Made by a program: the position numbers and the translations under genes
Source: CAZMUD01 sp964569715
GTDB taxonomy: Bacteria > Chloroflexota > Dehalococcoidia > Dehalococcoidales > UBA2162
Reading direction: 5' to 3'
DNA length: 33,131 nt
Assembly (NCBI GenBank): GCA_964569715.1
Contig: CAZMUD010000006.1
Span: 1-33,131 of the forward strand
Notes under the pieces: generated by a model
The model's input: the letters and a program-made list of their open reading frames with translations, nothing else
Databases searched by the model: none
Told to the model about the DNA's origin: nothing
Part shown: one piece after another, positions 8,587 through 16,153 of the stretch
Numbering within the stretch: the stretch's first letter is position 1
Layout: each line of letters opens with the position of its first letter

Positions 8587-9321
8587 TCAGTCTCCCCCTA
8601 CCTCAGTCTCAATGTCTGATATCCGACTATGGTCGAAAGTCCCCAGCCAGATATTTATCCTAACCTTTGAACCTAGCATCCGGCTAGTATCAAAAAAGTG
8701 ACCGAACTCATAAATGCTGAGGGAATCGTGATAATGAGGTTTTTGAGCATCATGAAGCAACACCACACCACCCGGGGCAAGAACTTTAGCGGCGATACGG
8801 AGACACCGCCGCCGGAATCTTCCGTCGACAATAATGACATCAAACCCCTTTGTTCCTGCAAGTCGTTTTGGATACTCCACATACTCAGTGGCTTCGGGGC
8901 TACAAACTTCCTCCGGGGCTTTCTTCTTCTCCCAGGACCATCCAGGGAGTTCCCAAAAGGCGGGAAACTCTGAGAGGTGAAGATGCACTCTGTCATTAAG
9001 CCGGTAACGAGTGACTAAACTGGTAATATGTTCCTGCCACTTTCGCGAATTATCAATAGATTGCCATTCAAAGTCAGCACCGATTGAAATCAAATACCGG
9101 CTATAATATACAGTACTGTATCCCGCACCCCATTCAAAGACACGCAAATTCTTGCCAGCATATAGCTGGAAGGCCCTCTTAAATATCCTCCTGTCCACCG
9201 CAGTTTGTTCAGGGAGGAGCCGTTTTTCCCTGTAATAATGGCCCAGCCGATACAATAATGTATCCTTAATGCTCACTATTCCCCGATATGTTTGTGATAG
9301 TGTTATCATATTTTTATCCAC
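8587..9321 (-). CDS. Class I SAM-binding methyltransferase-like protein
   Basis: The 244-residue protein shows a Rossmann methyltransferase core. Motif I is VFEWGAGYST (about 60-69), an acidic SIDNS ends strand 2, FDVIIVDG (about 158-165) is strand 4, and LAPGGVVLLHDAQ follows. The DG and HD residues after strands 4 and 5 recall Methyltransf_24-type enzymes, where they can bind metal. The GTG at 9321 is preceded by AGGAA; an ATG at 9309 is an alternative. A 96-base spacer, in which I see nothing, separates it from the FkbM gene. The methyl acceptor is unknown; a glycan role is inferred from context. Confidence 0.72.
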   Translation of the reverse strand: MDKNMITLSQTYRGIVSIKDTLLYRLGHYYREKRLLPEQTAVDRRIFKRAFQLYAGKNLRVFEWGAGYSTVYYSRYLISIGADFEWQSIDNSRKWQEHITSLVTRYRLNDRVHLHLSEFPAFWELPGWSWEKKKAPEEVCSPEATEYVEYPKRLAGTKGFDVIIVDGRFRRRCLRIAAKVLAPGGVVLLHDAQKPHYHDSLSIYEFGHFFDTSRMLGSKVRINIWLGTFDHSRISDIETEVGGD

Positions 9322-9417
9322 ACTCGGTTCCTACATTTTGGAAGTGGGATAGACAGCGAACATTTGGATGAATGAAGCAAACCGTAAACAAGCGGCTAGA
9401 CGTTGTGCCTTGATAAA

Positions 9418-10413
9418 TCATTCCAAATTACCCAATACATTTCCCCCCGTTGCCCATCCTTTATGGCTCAGCCTAAAAAACCTATATAATCTATACAATA
9501 CACTTGCCATCGCTCCTCTGCCAGGAAAATTCGGTATTTTGCTCACAAGCGGAACATTTCTCTCAATACAACGCTTAAACAGTTGGATTTCATTATTATT
9601 GAATAGATCACTTTTTTGATTAAATATTTCAAAGGCATAGTCGAGATACCCATACAGAATACAAATCGAAACGGCCCTCAGGACTTTGGACTTCTTCAAC
9701 ACGTCATCCTCAAACATATCCAAAGTGTTTTCAAAACTATTAGCCTCTCTCATGTATAGAGCGTCTGCAAAAATTATCTGGCCTTGTAGCTTACCGTATT
9801 TCTTCCCAGCATTTCTTTTCCAATAGTAGGGCTTCAGGTCAAACAGTTGGAATCCGAATTCCCTAACAAATCTATCTATGTCGGAGAAAAGGGGTTGGTT
9901 CTGATACAACTCGACGAATTCTACTTCAATCTCTAAACCAAAAACATCGTTAAGTGTTCTTGTCGCCCCTTCCAAAATCAATAACTCACTGCCTTGAGTA
10001 TCCAGTTTTATGAAATCAACATCTTCAATTTGATGTTGCTGAAATTGGTTATCTAAAGTATCAGCCTTTATTTTCATAGTTTCAAGGATATCAAATCTCT
10101 CTACTTCAGGAAATTTGTCTAGGAGGGATCGATTGGGAAGAAGTAGGGACGAAACCCCTTGTTTTCTTGCCATGTGAAAATCAAGGGGTGCCTTCTCTTT
10201 ATAGAGTGCAGTATTCAAATACTTTATCTTAGAGGTTTGACCTTTTACCAAATTAATGAATGCTCGTTCATCAGGTTCAAAAGCGATGACTTGAAGATAT
10301 CTTTCACCGCCCTTCCAATTATTTTTTAGACCGCCACTTGCCCCAATATCGACCAACCTAATTGGGTATTGCTGGTAATAGTTATAGAATGCCGGGTCAA
10401 TAAAGATGTTCAT
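9418..10413 (-). CDS. FkbM-family methyltransferase
   Basis: This 331-residue protein has the FkbM signature. VDIGASGG is at 21-28, AFEPDE at about 44-49, and FIKLDTQGSELLILEGA begins near residue 134. FkbM enzymes use SAM to O-methylate sugars or related hydroxyls. The start at ATG 10413 is chosen because AGAGG lies at good distance and the gene then begins one base after the TAA of the upstream dehydrogenase; a GTG or ATG further upstream would overlap that gene. The last 90 residues fall outside the core and are not recognised. Confidence 0.86.
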   Translation of the reverse strand: MNIFIDPAFYNYYQQYPIRLVDIGASGGLKNNWKGGERYLQVIAFEPDERAFINLVKGQTSKIKYLNTALYKEKAPLDFHMARKQGVSSLLLPNRSLLDKFPEVERFDILETMKIKADTLDNQFQQHQIEDVDFIKLDTQGSELLILEGATRTLNDVFGLEIEVEFVELYQNQPLFSDIDRFVREFGFQLFDLKPYYWKRNAGKKYGKLQGQIIFADALYMREANSFENTLDMFEDDVLKKSKVLRAVSICILYGYLDYAFEIFNQKSDLFNNNEIQLFKRCIERNVPLVSKIPNFPGRGAMASVLYRLYRFFRLSHKGWATGGNVLGNLE

Positions 10414-10414
10414 T

Positions 10415-11353
10415 TTAACTTCCTCTTTCGTTGCGAAGCGAATCAAGCAGATTTTCTACTGCTTCCACTTCCATCTGGGTCCTTGTTTCCCGTGTAAATG
10501 TGGCGACATGTGGTGTCAAGATAACATTTTCAAGCTCACACAGAGGCCCATTATAGGGTTCTTTGACAAAAACATCCAAAGCGGCACCAGCCAGGTGCTT
10601 CGATTTTAAGGCGTCATACAGCGCCGGCTCATCAATCACCTTCCCCCTTGAGAGATTAACCAGAAATGAACCCTTCTTCATACTCAAGATGGCTTCCCTA
10701 CCCAGAACAAATTCCTTCCCTTCTAAGGGAGAGATATGAATAGTCAAGATATCACACATTTCAATCAATTCATTCGTTGACAAAATGCTCACCCCGTGTC
10801 TTTCCGCCCAGGCTTTGTCGGGAAACAAATCGGCTCCGTAAACTACCGCTCCCAAAGGAACCAGAAGTTCGGCCACCTGCCGCCCGATTCTTCCCAGTCC
10901 CAGAACGCCCACCTTTTTCCCGTGCAGTAAATACCCGATTTCCCTGTTCCAAAGTCTCTTTTTCATCAGCTCATTATGAAAGGAAATCTTTCGGAGCAAA
11001 TCCAGAATCAAGGCAATTGTCATTTCGGCTACGGCTGTAACCGGGGCATCCGGGGTATTTCTTACTAGTATTGCCAGTTCCTTAGCTTTCTTAAGTGAGA
11101 TATTGTCAATGCCGGTCCCCAATCGGCTGATACAGCGGAGACTTGGCAATAGGGCTAGAACATGGTCATCATAGGTCTCAAGTCCAGCGAGGATGCCGTC
11201 ACAATCTTTGCCCAGCTCAAGTATTTCCTTGGCTTTCAGGCGGCGCCCATAAGGATTCAAAACATACTCAAAGTCGCTCTCATCCAGAAGCCTGACCGGC
11301 TTATCATCATACTCGCCAAAACTGGCTGATGCTACTAGTATCTTCTTTTTCAT
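10415..11353 (-). CDS. D-2-hydroxyacid dehydrogenase (phosphoglycerate dehydrogenase-like)
   Basis: The 312-residue protein has the two-domain D-2-hydroxyacid dehydrogenase build. The NAD-binding loop is GLGRIG (152-157) with an acidic residue (Asp175) after strand 2, pointing to NAD rather than NADP. The catalytic set is Arg236 (LSRGKVID), Glu265 (VFVKEP) and His282 (TPHVA). It lacks the C-terminal ACT domain of serine-pathway SerA. It overlaps the KdsB-like gene by four bases (ATGA), so a role linked to the 2-keto sugar acid that KdsB would activate is tempting. Possibilities include oxidising or reducing a hydroxy-acid precursor. The substrate cannot be read from sequence. Confidence 0.86.
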   Translation of the reverse strand: MKKKILVASASFGEYDDKPVRLLDESDFEYVLNPYGRRLKAKEILELGKDCDGILAGLETYDDHVLALLPSLRCISRLGTGIDNISLKKAKELAILVRNTPDAPVTAVAEMTIALILDLLRKISFHNELMKKRLWNREIGYLLHGKKVGVLGLGRIGRQVAELLVPLGAVVYGADLFPDKAWAERHGVSILSTNELIEMCDILTIHISPLEGKEFVLGREAILSMKKGSFLVNLSRGKVIDEPALYDALKSKHLAGAALDVFVKEPYNGPLCELENVILTPHVATFTRETRTQMEVEAVENLLDSLRNERGS

Positions 11354-12123
11354 AAATTGATGAGCCTTGAATAATATCCTTTCTGTATTTCATCACTGGC
11401 TAGGAGCTTCTCAACCCTTGTAATATCACTCAGAATATCTACACCTATACTGACATAGGGAGTAACAACTCCTAGAATTTTATATCCGTGCTCCAAAATT
11501 CTTAGCATATCTACAGATTCAGCTTTCTCCAGGGGGGTTGGAGCTAACCATGAGTATCGATGCAGAAAATCCTTTCGGAAAGCCATTACTCCAGACTGTT
11601 TATAGAGCGGATAATTCTCATTTGTTTTAAAATGGGGGATAGGTGAACGGGAAAAATACATTATCCAGTTGTTCTGGTCAAGAACAACCTTAACTACGTT
11701 GACATCACTGAGTTCAGAGAGGTCAGTAATCGGATATACTATACAAGTGCATAATACGTCGTCTCTTTCTGCCAATGGCTGCACGGCGGCGTTGACTACC
11801 TGGGGTAAAAGTAGTGGTTCGTCACCCTGGACATTAACCACTATATCTGTATCCAGTTTAGCTGCCGCTTCCTCTACCCTGTCAGTGCATCTTTCGTGAG
11901 TATCGGCCGTCATAATAACCCTGCCGCCATATGACTCTACGGCTTCCCTAATCTCTTCATCACAGGTAGCCACGTAAACGTCATCAACCAAATCACAAAA
12001 AGAGGCTCTCCTCCGCACATGCTCAATCATGGGCAGGTCCAGTATCTTTACCAGTGGTTTCCCGGGAAACCGCGAAGACCTCATCCTGGCCGGGATAATT
12101 ACGGTAATTTTCTTCTTAGGCAT
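11350..12123 (-). CDS. kdsB: KdsB-like CMP-3-deoxy-ulosonate cytidylyltransferase
   Basis: At 257 residues it is close to E. coli KdsB (248). It has the nucleotide-binding IPARMRSSRFPGKPL (10-24), ATCDEEI (about 52-58) and the metal-binding NVQGDEPLL (97-105). These are the KdsB form of the CTP_transf_3 family rather than the NeuA/PseF form. KdsB couples CTP to Kdo to give CMP-Kdo. Here the isomerase, aldolase and phosphatase genes upstream could supply a Kdo-like 3-deoxy-2-ketosugar acid. Kdo is best known from Gram-negative lipopolysaccharide, so its presence in a possible Chloroflexota would be unusual. The exact sugar is an inference; the cytidylyltransferase call is firm. The ATG at 12123 has no good ribosome-binding site. 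Confidence 0.9.
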   Translation of the reverse strand: MPKKKITVIIPARMRSSRFPGKPLVKILDLPMIEHVRRRASFCDLVDDVYVATCDEEIREAVESYGGRVIMTADTHERCTDRVEEAAAKLDTDIVVNVQGDEPLLLPQVVNAAVQPLAERDDVLCTCIVYPITDLSELSDVNVVKVVLDQNNWIMYFSRSPIPHFKTNENYPLYKQSGVMAFRKDFLHRYSWLAPTPLEKAESVDMLRILEHGYKILGVVTPYVSIGVDILSDITRVEKLLASDEIQKGYYSRLINL

Positions 12124-12175
12124 AAAGTTCTTTATTATATTAACTGACCAGATTTCGTCTACTTTTGATGCCGAC

Positions 12176-12913
12176 TTACTTCTTTTTTATAGCGATATAG
12201 CCGGCGAAATTGTACCATTGAAAGAACTTTTCCACGACGCCAAACTTACTTCGCTGGAAAAACTCCATATTTTCGCTATCACGATACGGCACCAGAACGT
12301 TTTCCAGCGTTTCCCGCTTGCTCCTTATCTCCATCTCCGAATAGCCCTGCCGGCGCTTCATATCATAGTACAACTCAATAAATATTCGGTTAACATCCGA
12401 AGAGTCCACCAAGATTTTCTCGCAGGCAATAAATACTCCGTTCTCATTAAGGCCCTCATAAATTCGCTGCAATAGTATATCCCGGTTTAATGGCCGGATA
12501 AACTGCAACGTCCATAATGATATAATGAAAGAGGCATTCTCAAATTCGAAGGGCATGTTGAGGTCTGTATTGATAAAACTGCAACGTTTTTCTTCTTTCA
12601 ACTCTGTCTTTATACGTTCTTCCACCCTCTTCAACATTGGCTCTGAATTATCGATACCGATGAACTTTACGGAAGGGTCGCTAACCGCCCGGCATAACGA
12701 GACAATGGTCGTGCCCGTGGAACACCCCAAGTCATACATATTAGTTGACGGTTGAATAAATGTCTTGCCTAATTCAGTAATCATGCGCTGGATTTCCTGG
12801 TAAAAAGGAACACTGCGGTCAAGCATGTCATCAAAGGCTTCGGCAACTTCTTCATTAAAGGCAAAATCGAATTTCCCCTCACCCGACTGAAAAACTTCGT
12901 CCTTCTTTGCCAT
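12176..12913 (-). CDS. cmoA: CmoA-family carboxy-SAM synthase
   Basis: The 245-residue protein aligns end to end, from memory, with E. coli CmoA (247 residues). The shared elements are FDFAFNEEVAEAFDDM, DRSVPFY, FIQPST with YDLGCSTGT (60-68), IGIDNS (85-90), WTLQFI, RIYEGLN, and GYSEMEI followed by KRETLENV (199-206). CmoA makes carboxy-SAM from SAM and prephenate. In the CmoA structure, Arg199 salt-bridges the carboxylate and sets the family apart from ordinary methyltransferases; by alignment Arg200 here is that residue. CmoA normally serves tRNA wobble-uridine modification with CmoB, but no CmoB-like gene is near. It follows a sugar O-methyltransferase gene by 37 bases and has its own strong AAAGGAGGGG site. 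A role in glycan carboxymethylation is inferred. Confidence 0.85.
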   Translation of the reverse strand: MAKKDEVFQSGEGKFDFAFNEEVAEAFDDMLDRSVPFYQEIQRMITELGKTFIQPSTNMYDLGCSTGTTIVSLCRAVSDPSVKFIGIDNSEPMLKRVEERIKTELKEEKRCSFINTDLNMPFEFENASFIISLWTLQFIRPLNRDILLQRIYEGLNENGVFIACEKILVDSSDVNRIFIELYYDMKRRQGYSEMEIRSKRETLENVLVPYRDSENMEFFQRSKFGVVEKFFQWYNFAGYIAIKKK

Positions 12914-12950
12914 GATACCCCTCCTTTGTTAGATTTAAGCTCTAACCCAC

Positions 12951-14012
12951 TTAATTTTGCACTATGCCCTTACGTCTGCCAATATATTCATACACGGGGT
13001 CGTGCCAGACTTTTTCTGCCTTATATGGGATACCCAGAAAATACTTGCCCTCATATAACCATTTGAAATAAGGGCATACATCAAAATATATATGTTCATA
13101 ATCATTAAGCGGCATATCTAGAATGCCGATCCTGACACCTGGATTTTGTTCTTTAATAATACGATTCACCATGAATAAGAACTTCGAGTTCTTGAAAACG
13201 TCTGATTGCAAGTAGAAATCAAGCCACTGGCGAGACATCTCGTTGAAAGAGACAAAGTTGGTAACCAGGTCGGCTAAGCCTTTTCCCAGCTTTTCAAGGT
13301 AAAAGCATGGGACAAGGATAAAATCATAATTACTAACAAAATCCCTGGTAATTTCGTCAAGCTCTCGGATTTCTTTAAAAGCGGCGATGCGGCAATCGGG
13401 AAATTCTGATTTCAGGTAGTAACGAGCTACTGCATTCTGTTCTGGCAAATCAACCAGAATTAAATGAGTATTCGGGTAATTTCGCTTAATTAAGTACTGG
13501 AACGCTCCGTAACTACTACCGATGTCCAGAGCTACCTTAATCTCTTGAGTATAAGGCTCCAGATATTTTTTGAATAACGAAAGAAACCAGATATGCCTGA
13601 TCCACCTGTAAGTAAACCTCATGCCTTTTTTCTCAAAGTAGAGTGGATGCCCAACGTCACTGATGGGATTACCCCGTACCAGCTCCGTCAGATTCTGTTC
13701 TTGAATAAAACGATATACATCCTCCAGCAGCTTGATAGATGGATTTGGCTGCAAAGAATAGGGGAGCTTGGAGAATAACCGGTAGGGCCAGCTTCGCCCG
13801 TTTGGATTGTCCATGACCACAAGATTATTCCGTCTGAAGTTTATGAGGTTGTCGGCTTTATCCTTAAGCTTTTTATATGATTCGTCAATATTATCGAACC
13901 AGAAACGACCTATGGATTCCCGGTTAAGCGTGTATTTCTTAAAGACATCAATTTCTTCGTTAAGTTCGGTAATTATTTTATCAATTAACTCTCTTTGTTG
14001 TTTATCCTGCAT
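12951..14012 (-). CDS. Putative sugar O-methyltransferase
   Basis: The 353-residue protein begins with about 60 charged, helical residues. A linker region follows, then a Rossmann core with motif I LDIGSSYGAFQYL (162-174), an acidic strand 2 end in LILVDLPEQ (184-192) and a strand 4 region YDFILVPCFYLEKL. The VDLPE form and the long helical front match what I recall of the putative sugar O-methyltransferase family (TIGR04371-like) in polysaccharide loci. The ATG at 14012 has AAGGA two bases before it. Its nearest downstream partner is a CmoA-family protein, so this enzyme may use carboxy-SAM instead of SAM; which residues would read the carboxylate is not visible. Confidence 0.7.
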   Translation of the reverse strand: MQDKQQRELIDKIITELNEEIDVFKKYTLNRESIGRFWFDNIDESYKKLKDKADNLINFRRNNLVVMDNPNGRSWPYRLFSKLPYSLQPNPSIKLLEDVYRFIQEQNLTELVRGNPISDVGHPLYFEKKGMRFTYRWIRHIWFLSLFKKYLEPYTQEIKVALDIGSSYGAFQYLIKRNYPNTHLILVDLPEQNAVARYYLKSEFPDCRIAAFKEIRELDEITRDFVSNYDFILVPCFYLEKLGKGLADLVTNFVSFNEMSRQWLDFYLQSDVFKNSKFLFMVNRIIKEQNPGVRIGILDMPLNDYEHIYFDVCPYFKWLYEGKYFLGIPYKAEKVWHDPVYEYIGRRKGIVQN

Positions 14013-14036
14013 GTTCCTTACTTTTAATCCTTAAAA

Positions 14037-14681
14037 TTAACTCCCCTCCATCATTATCTGGAGGTGTCCTTTAACCCCCACCAGATTCGGGTAGCTGGGA
14101 ATCATCGCGTCACCAAATGGTTCCTTATTTACCCGACCCACAAAAACGACTCCTGTTTTCTGCGCCAGCGCCAAATCTTCTTCGCTATCACCAACGTAGG
14201 CTACTTCATCTAGCCTGACCTTTTCCGCTGCCATCACCTCCTGGATAACGTCATGCTTCTCCCAGGGAGTTCCATAAACTCCCTTGAAAAACCGGTCAAT
14301 GGCTCTAGCTTTAACAATAACCTCCAGTTCTTCTTGAGGGGAAGCCGAAGCGATGTACAGCGGCACTCTGCCGGAAAAGTATTGGAGAAATTCTTCAACT
14401 CCCTTCACATAAGGGCATTCAATTACTTTCTGACGAACGAGTTCTGAAAATCGAGCCCCGATTTCTCTGGCTCTTTCTTCGTTATAGGTCTCACCTAGGA
14501 TATGGGTCACAATATGCTCAAATTTAATATATCGGGAGATGGCATTATGCGATAAATGATAGTTCATGATGTCATCAATGTGCTGGGGATAATCACCGAA
14601 CAGGTCACGAAATGCCTCGGTTTTAATGTCAACGGACTCCACGATAACCCCGTCAAAGTCCAGCACTATGACCTTAATCAT
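14037..14681 (-). CDS. HAD-superfamily sugar phosphatase (subfamily IA)
   Basis: All four HAD motifs are present. Motif I is LDFDGVI with nucleophile Asp8 and acid Asp10, motif II is ASASP (Ser112), motif III is Lys142 (WEKHDV), and motif IV is VGDSEEDL (Asp165, Asp169). A helical cap sits between motifs I and II, as in phosphoglycolate- or beta-phosphoglucomutase-like members. It overlaps the aldolase gene by four bases (ATGA), so the two are translated together. A likely task is removing the phosphate from the sugar acid the aldolase makes, which is the step KdsC performs in Kdo synthesis. KdsC itself is a capless subclass, so this would be an analogue, not an orthologue. Confidence 0.87.
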   Translation of the reverse strand: MIKVIVLDFDGVIVESVDIKTEAFRDLFGDYPQHIDDIMNYHLSHNAISRYIKFEHIVTHILGETYNEERAREIGARFSELVRQKVIECPYVKGVEEFLQYFSGRVPLYIASASPQEELEVIVKARAIDRFFKGVYGTPWEKHDVIQEVMAAEKVRLDEVAYVGDSEEDLALAQKTGVVFVGRVNKEPFGDAMIPSYPNLVGVKGHLQIMMEGS

Positions 14682-15469
14682 CGGTCACCGATCCCGGGCA
14701 ACAGTCTCTTAATGTCCCTCACCGAATTCCGGCAGGATTCGCCCAGATAAATAAAGTCGGTGCCAAAGGCAATAAAGCGATACCCCTCTTCAAGACGCCG
14801 GCCAAACTCTTCAATCGACGGATAGACAATGTGAATCCCGGCGGCAATGCCTTTCTCCTTTGCCACCTCCAGTATCTTTTCCCTAGCTTCAATCACTCTA
14901 GGGTGCTCCAGTTCACCGGGCAAACCCAGTGAGCCCGACAAATCATACGGACCGATAATCAGGCCGTCTATCCCTTCAACCTTTAATATCTCTTCAAGAT
15001 TGTGGACGCTTTCTATATGTTCAACCTGGATGATGAGAATACTCTCTTCATTAGCCACCCTGACATAGTCCGCGAACCCTGGGCCGTACCCGTGAGCACG
15101 GGCTATGCCCACACTCCTATGACCACGTGGGGGATACTTGATGCTCTTGACGGCCAGCTCAGCATCATTGACTGAATTGACCATCGGGACTATTACACCA
15201 TAAGACCCGGCATCCATCACCCGCTTGGCAAGATTAGGGTCATTCCCGGTCAGCCGCACCAGAGGGACACACCCATTTGACTCTATCGCCAGAATTAAAG
15301 AATGCAGCTTCTCAATACCGATGACGCTATGCTCTAAATCTATAGTGAGCCAATCAAAACCGGCGGAACTCATTATCTCGGCTATAGACTCATGCCCCAG
15401 CGACAGCCAGCTACCGATGGCAACCCCGCCATTTTTCAGTATTTGCTTAACCTTGTTCTTTTTCAGCAA
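14678..15469 (-). CDS. HpcH/HpaI-family class II pyruvate aldolase
   Basis: This 263-residue TIM-barrel enzyme carries the full HpaI active-site set. These are His47 (DLEHS), Arg72 (LVRLTG), Gln148 and Glu150 (IIQVEH) and Asp176 (GPYDLSGSLG). Glu and Asp hold the metal that activates pyruvate. Relatives add pyruvate to an aldehyde, or the reverse, giving 4-hydroxy-2-oxo acids such as 2-keto-3-deoxy sugar acids. Catabolic relatives exist, but here it lies between a SIS isomerase and a HAD phosphatase and upstream of a KdsB-like enzyme, so a biosynthetic direction is inferred. It begins with TTG at 15469 after AAGGAGAAGGAG and lies 12 bases after the isomerase gene. Confidence 0.88.
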   Translation of the reverse strand: MLKKNKVKQILKNGGVAIGSWLSLGHESIAEIMSSAGFDWLTIDLEHSVIGIEKLHSLILAIESNGCVPLVRLTGNDPNLAKRVMDAGSYGVIVPMVNSVNDAELAVKSIKYPPRGHRSVGIARAHGYGPGFADYVRVANEESILIIQVEHIESVHNLEEILKVEGIDGLIIGPYDLSGSLGLPGELEHPRVIEAREKILEVAKEKGIAAGIHIVYPSIEEFGRRLEEGYRFIAFGTDFIYLGESCRNSVRDIKRLLPGIGDR

Positions 15470-15481
15470 AGCTCCTTCTCC

Positions 15482-16111
15482 TTATGCCTCGCCCGTCTGT
15501 GGGCTTTCCAGTTTCATGCGTAAGTATGAAGTAATCATGTGGTCCAGTGCCAGGTGAATATCTTCGACAGGCCCGTATTCACCCTTGCTGGTGACGACAT
15601 GGATAACATGGTCACTAATCTTAGCCAGTTCCCCACCGTCAAATCCCACCAGTCCTACCGTCATCCCGCCCAATTCTTTCGCCAACCGTGCTGCCGCTAC
15701 CACATTAGGCGAATTACCACTGCCGGAAATGGCAATCAGCACATCACCTTCCCGAAAAAGATTTCGCATCTGTCTGGTAAAGACTTCCTTGTATTCAATA
15801 TCGTTAGCCAGTGCCGTTATAATGGGGCTACTATCGGCAAGACTGATTGCCCTGAAGCAAATCCCGGCTTCAGGTGGGGCACACAGGGCAAGGTCAGTAG
15901 CAAAGTGCGATGCTGTTGCCGCACTGCCTCCATTTCCTACCAGAAAAACAGTCTGTCCACTTTTGGACTTTTCTAAAATAAGCTGTGCTACTTTCGCTAT
16001 CGCCGGGAAGTCCAGGTTACTCAGCAGTTCACCGACATACTGGCAATATCCCCTGAAATACTGCTCGGCACTGGCCGCGTTTTGAAATATCTCTTCCACT
16101 CGATTCTTCAA
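15482..16111 (-). CDS. SIS-domain sugar-phosphate isomerase, GmhA-like
   Basis: The 209-residue protein resembles GmhA/DiaA. A helical N-terminus is followed by the phosphate-binding loop LVGNGGSAATASHFATDL (57-74), ISGSGNSPNVV (about 128-138) and a late EDIHLALDHM that holds the candidate catalytic His. GmhA isomerises sedoheptulose 7-phosphate to a heptose 7-phosphate. KdsD, also a SIS protein, makes arabinose 5-phosphate for Kdo, but usually carries CBS domains that are absent here. DiaA, a DNA-replication protein, has the same fold but does not fit the context. The start is TTG at 16111 with AAAGGAGG eight bases upstream. It probably supplies the aldose phosphate for the aldolase gene that follows. 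Confidence 0.85.
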   Translation of the reverse strand: MKNRVEEIFQNAASAEQYFRGYCQYVGELLSNLDFPAIAKVAQLILEKSKSGQTVFLVGNGGSAATASHFATDLALCAPPEAGICFRAISLADSSPIITALANDIEYKEVFTRQMRNLFREGDVLIAISGSGNSPNVVAAARLAKELGGMTVGLVGFDGGELAKISDHVIHVVTSKGEYGPVEDIHLALDHMITSYLRMKLESPQTGEA

Positions 16112-16153
16112 TATTTTTGCCTCCTTTAGAGTAGAGCCCGGCTGTTAAAATCC

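Noticed and set aside
9322..9417. Gap after the FkbM gene searched for a gene fragment
   Set aside because: Two minus-strand frames are open for about 28-34 codons but neither resembles a protein.
11350..12123. Reading the cytidylyltransferase as PseF or NeuA serving the PseI product
   Set aside because: The IPARMRSSRFPGKPL and NVQGDEPLL motifs are of the KdsB type; the PseI product would be expected to use a PseF/SpsF-type enzyme.
12029..12475. Plus-strand open frame of 148 codons opposite the kdsB-like and cmoA-like genes
   Set aside because: It lies antisense to two well supported genes and has no family motif.
15482..16111. DiaA (replication initiation) identity for the SIS protein
   Set aside because: Same fold, but it lies 12 bases from an aldolase gene and in a sugar locus, so an isomerase role is more likely.
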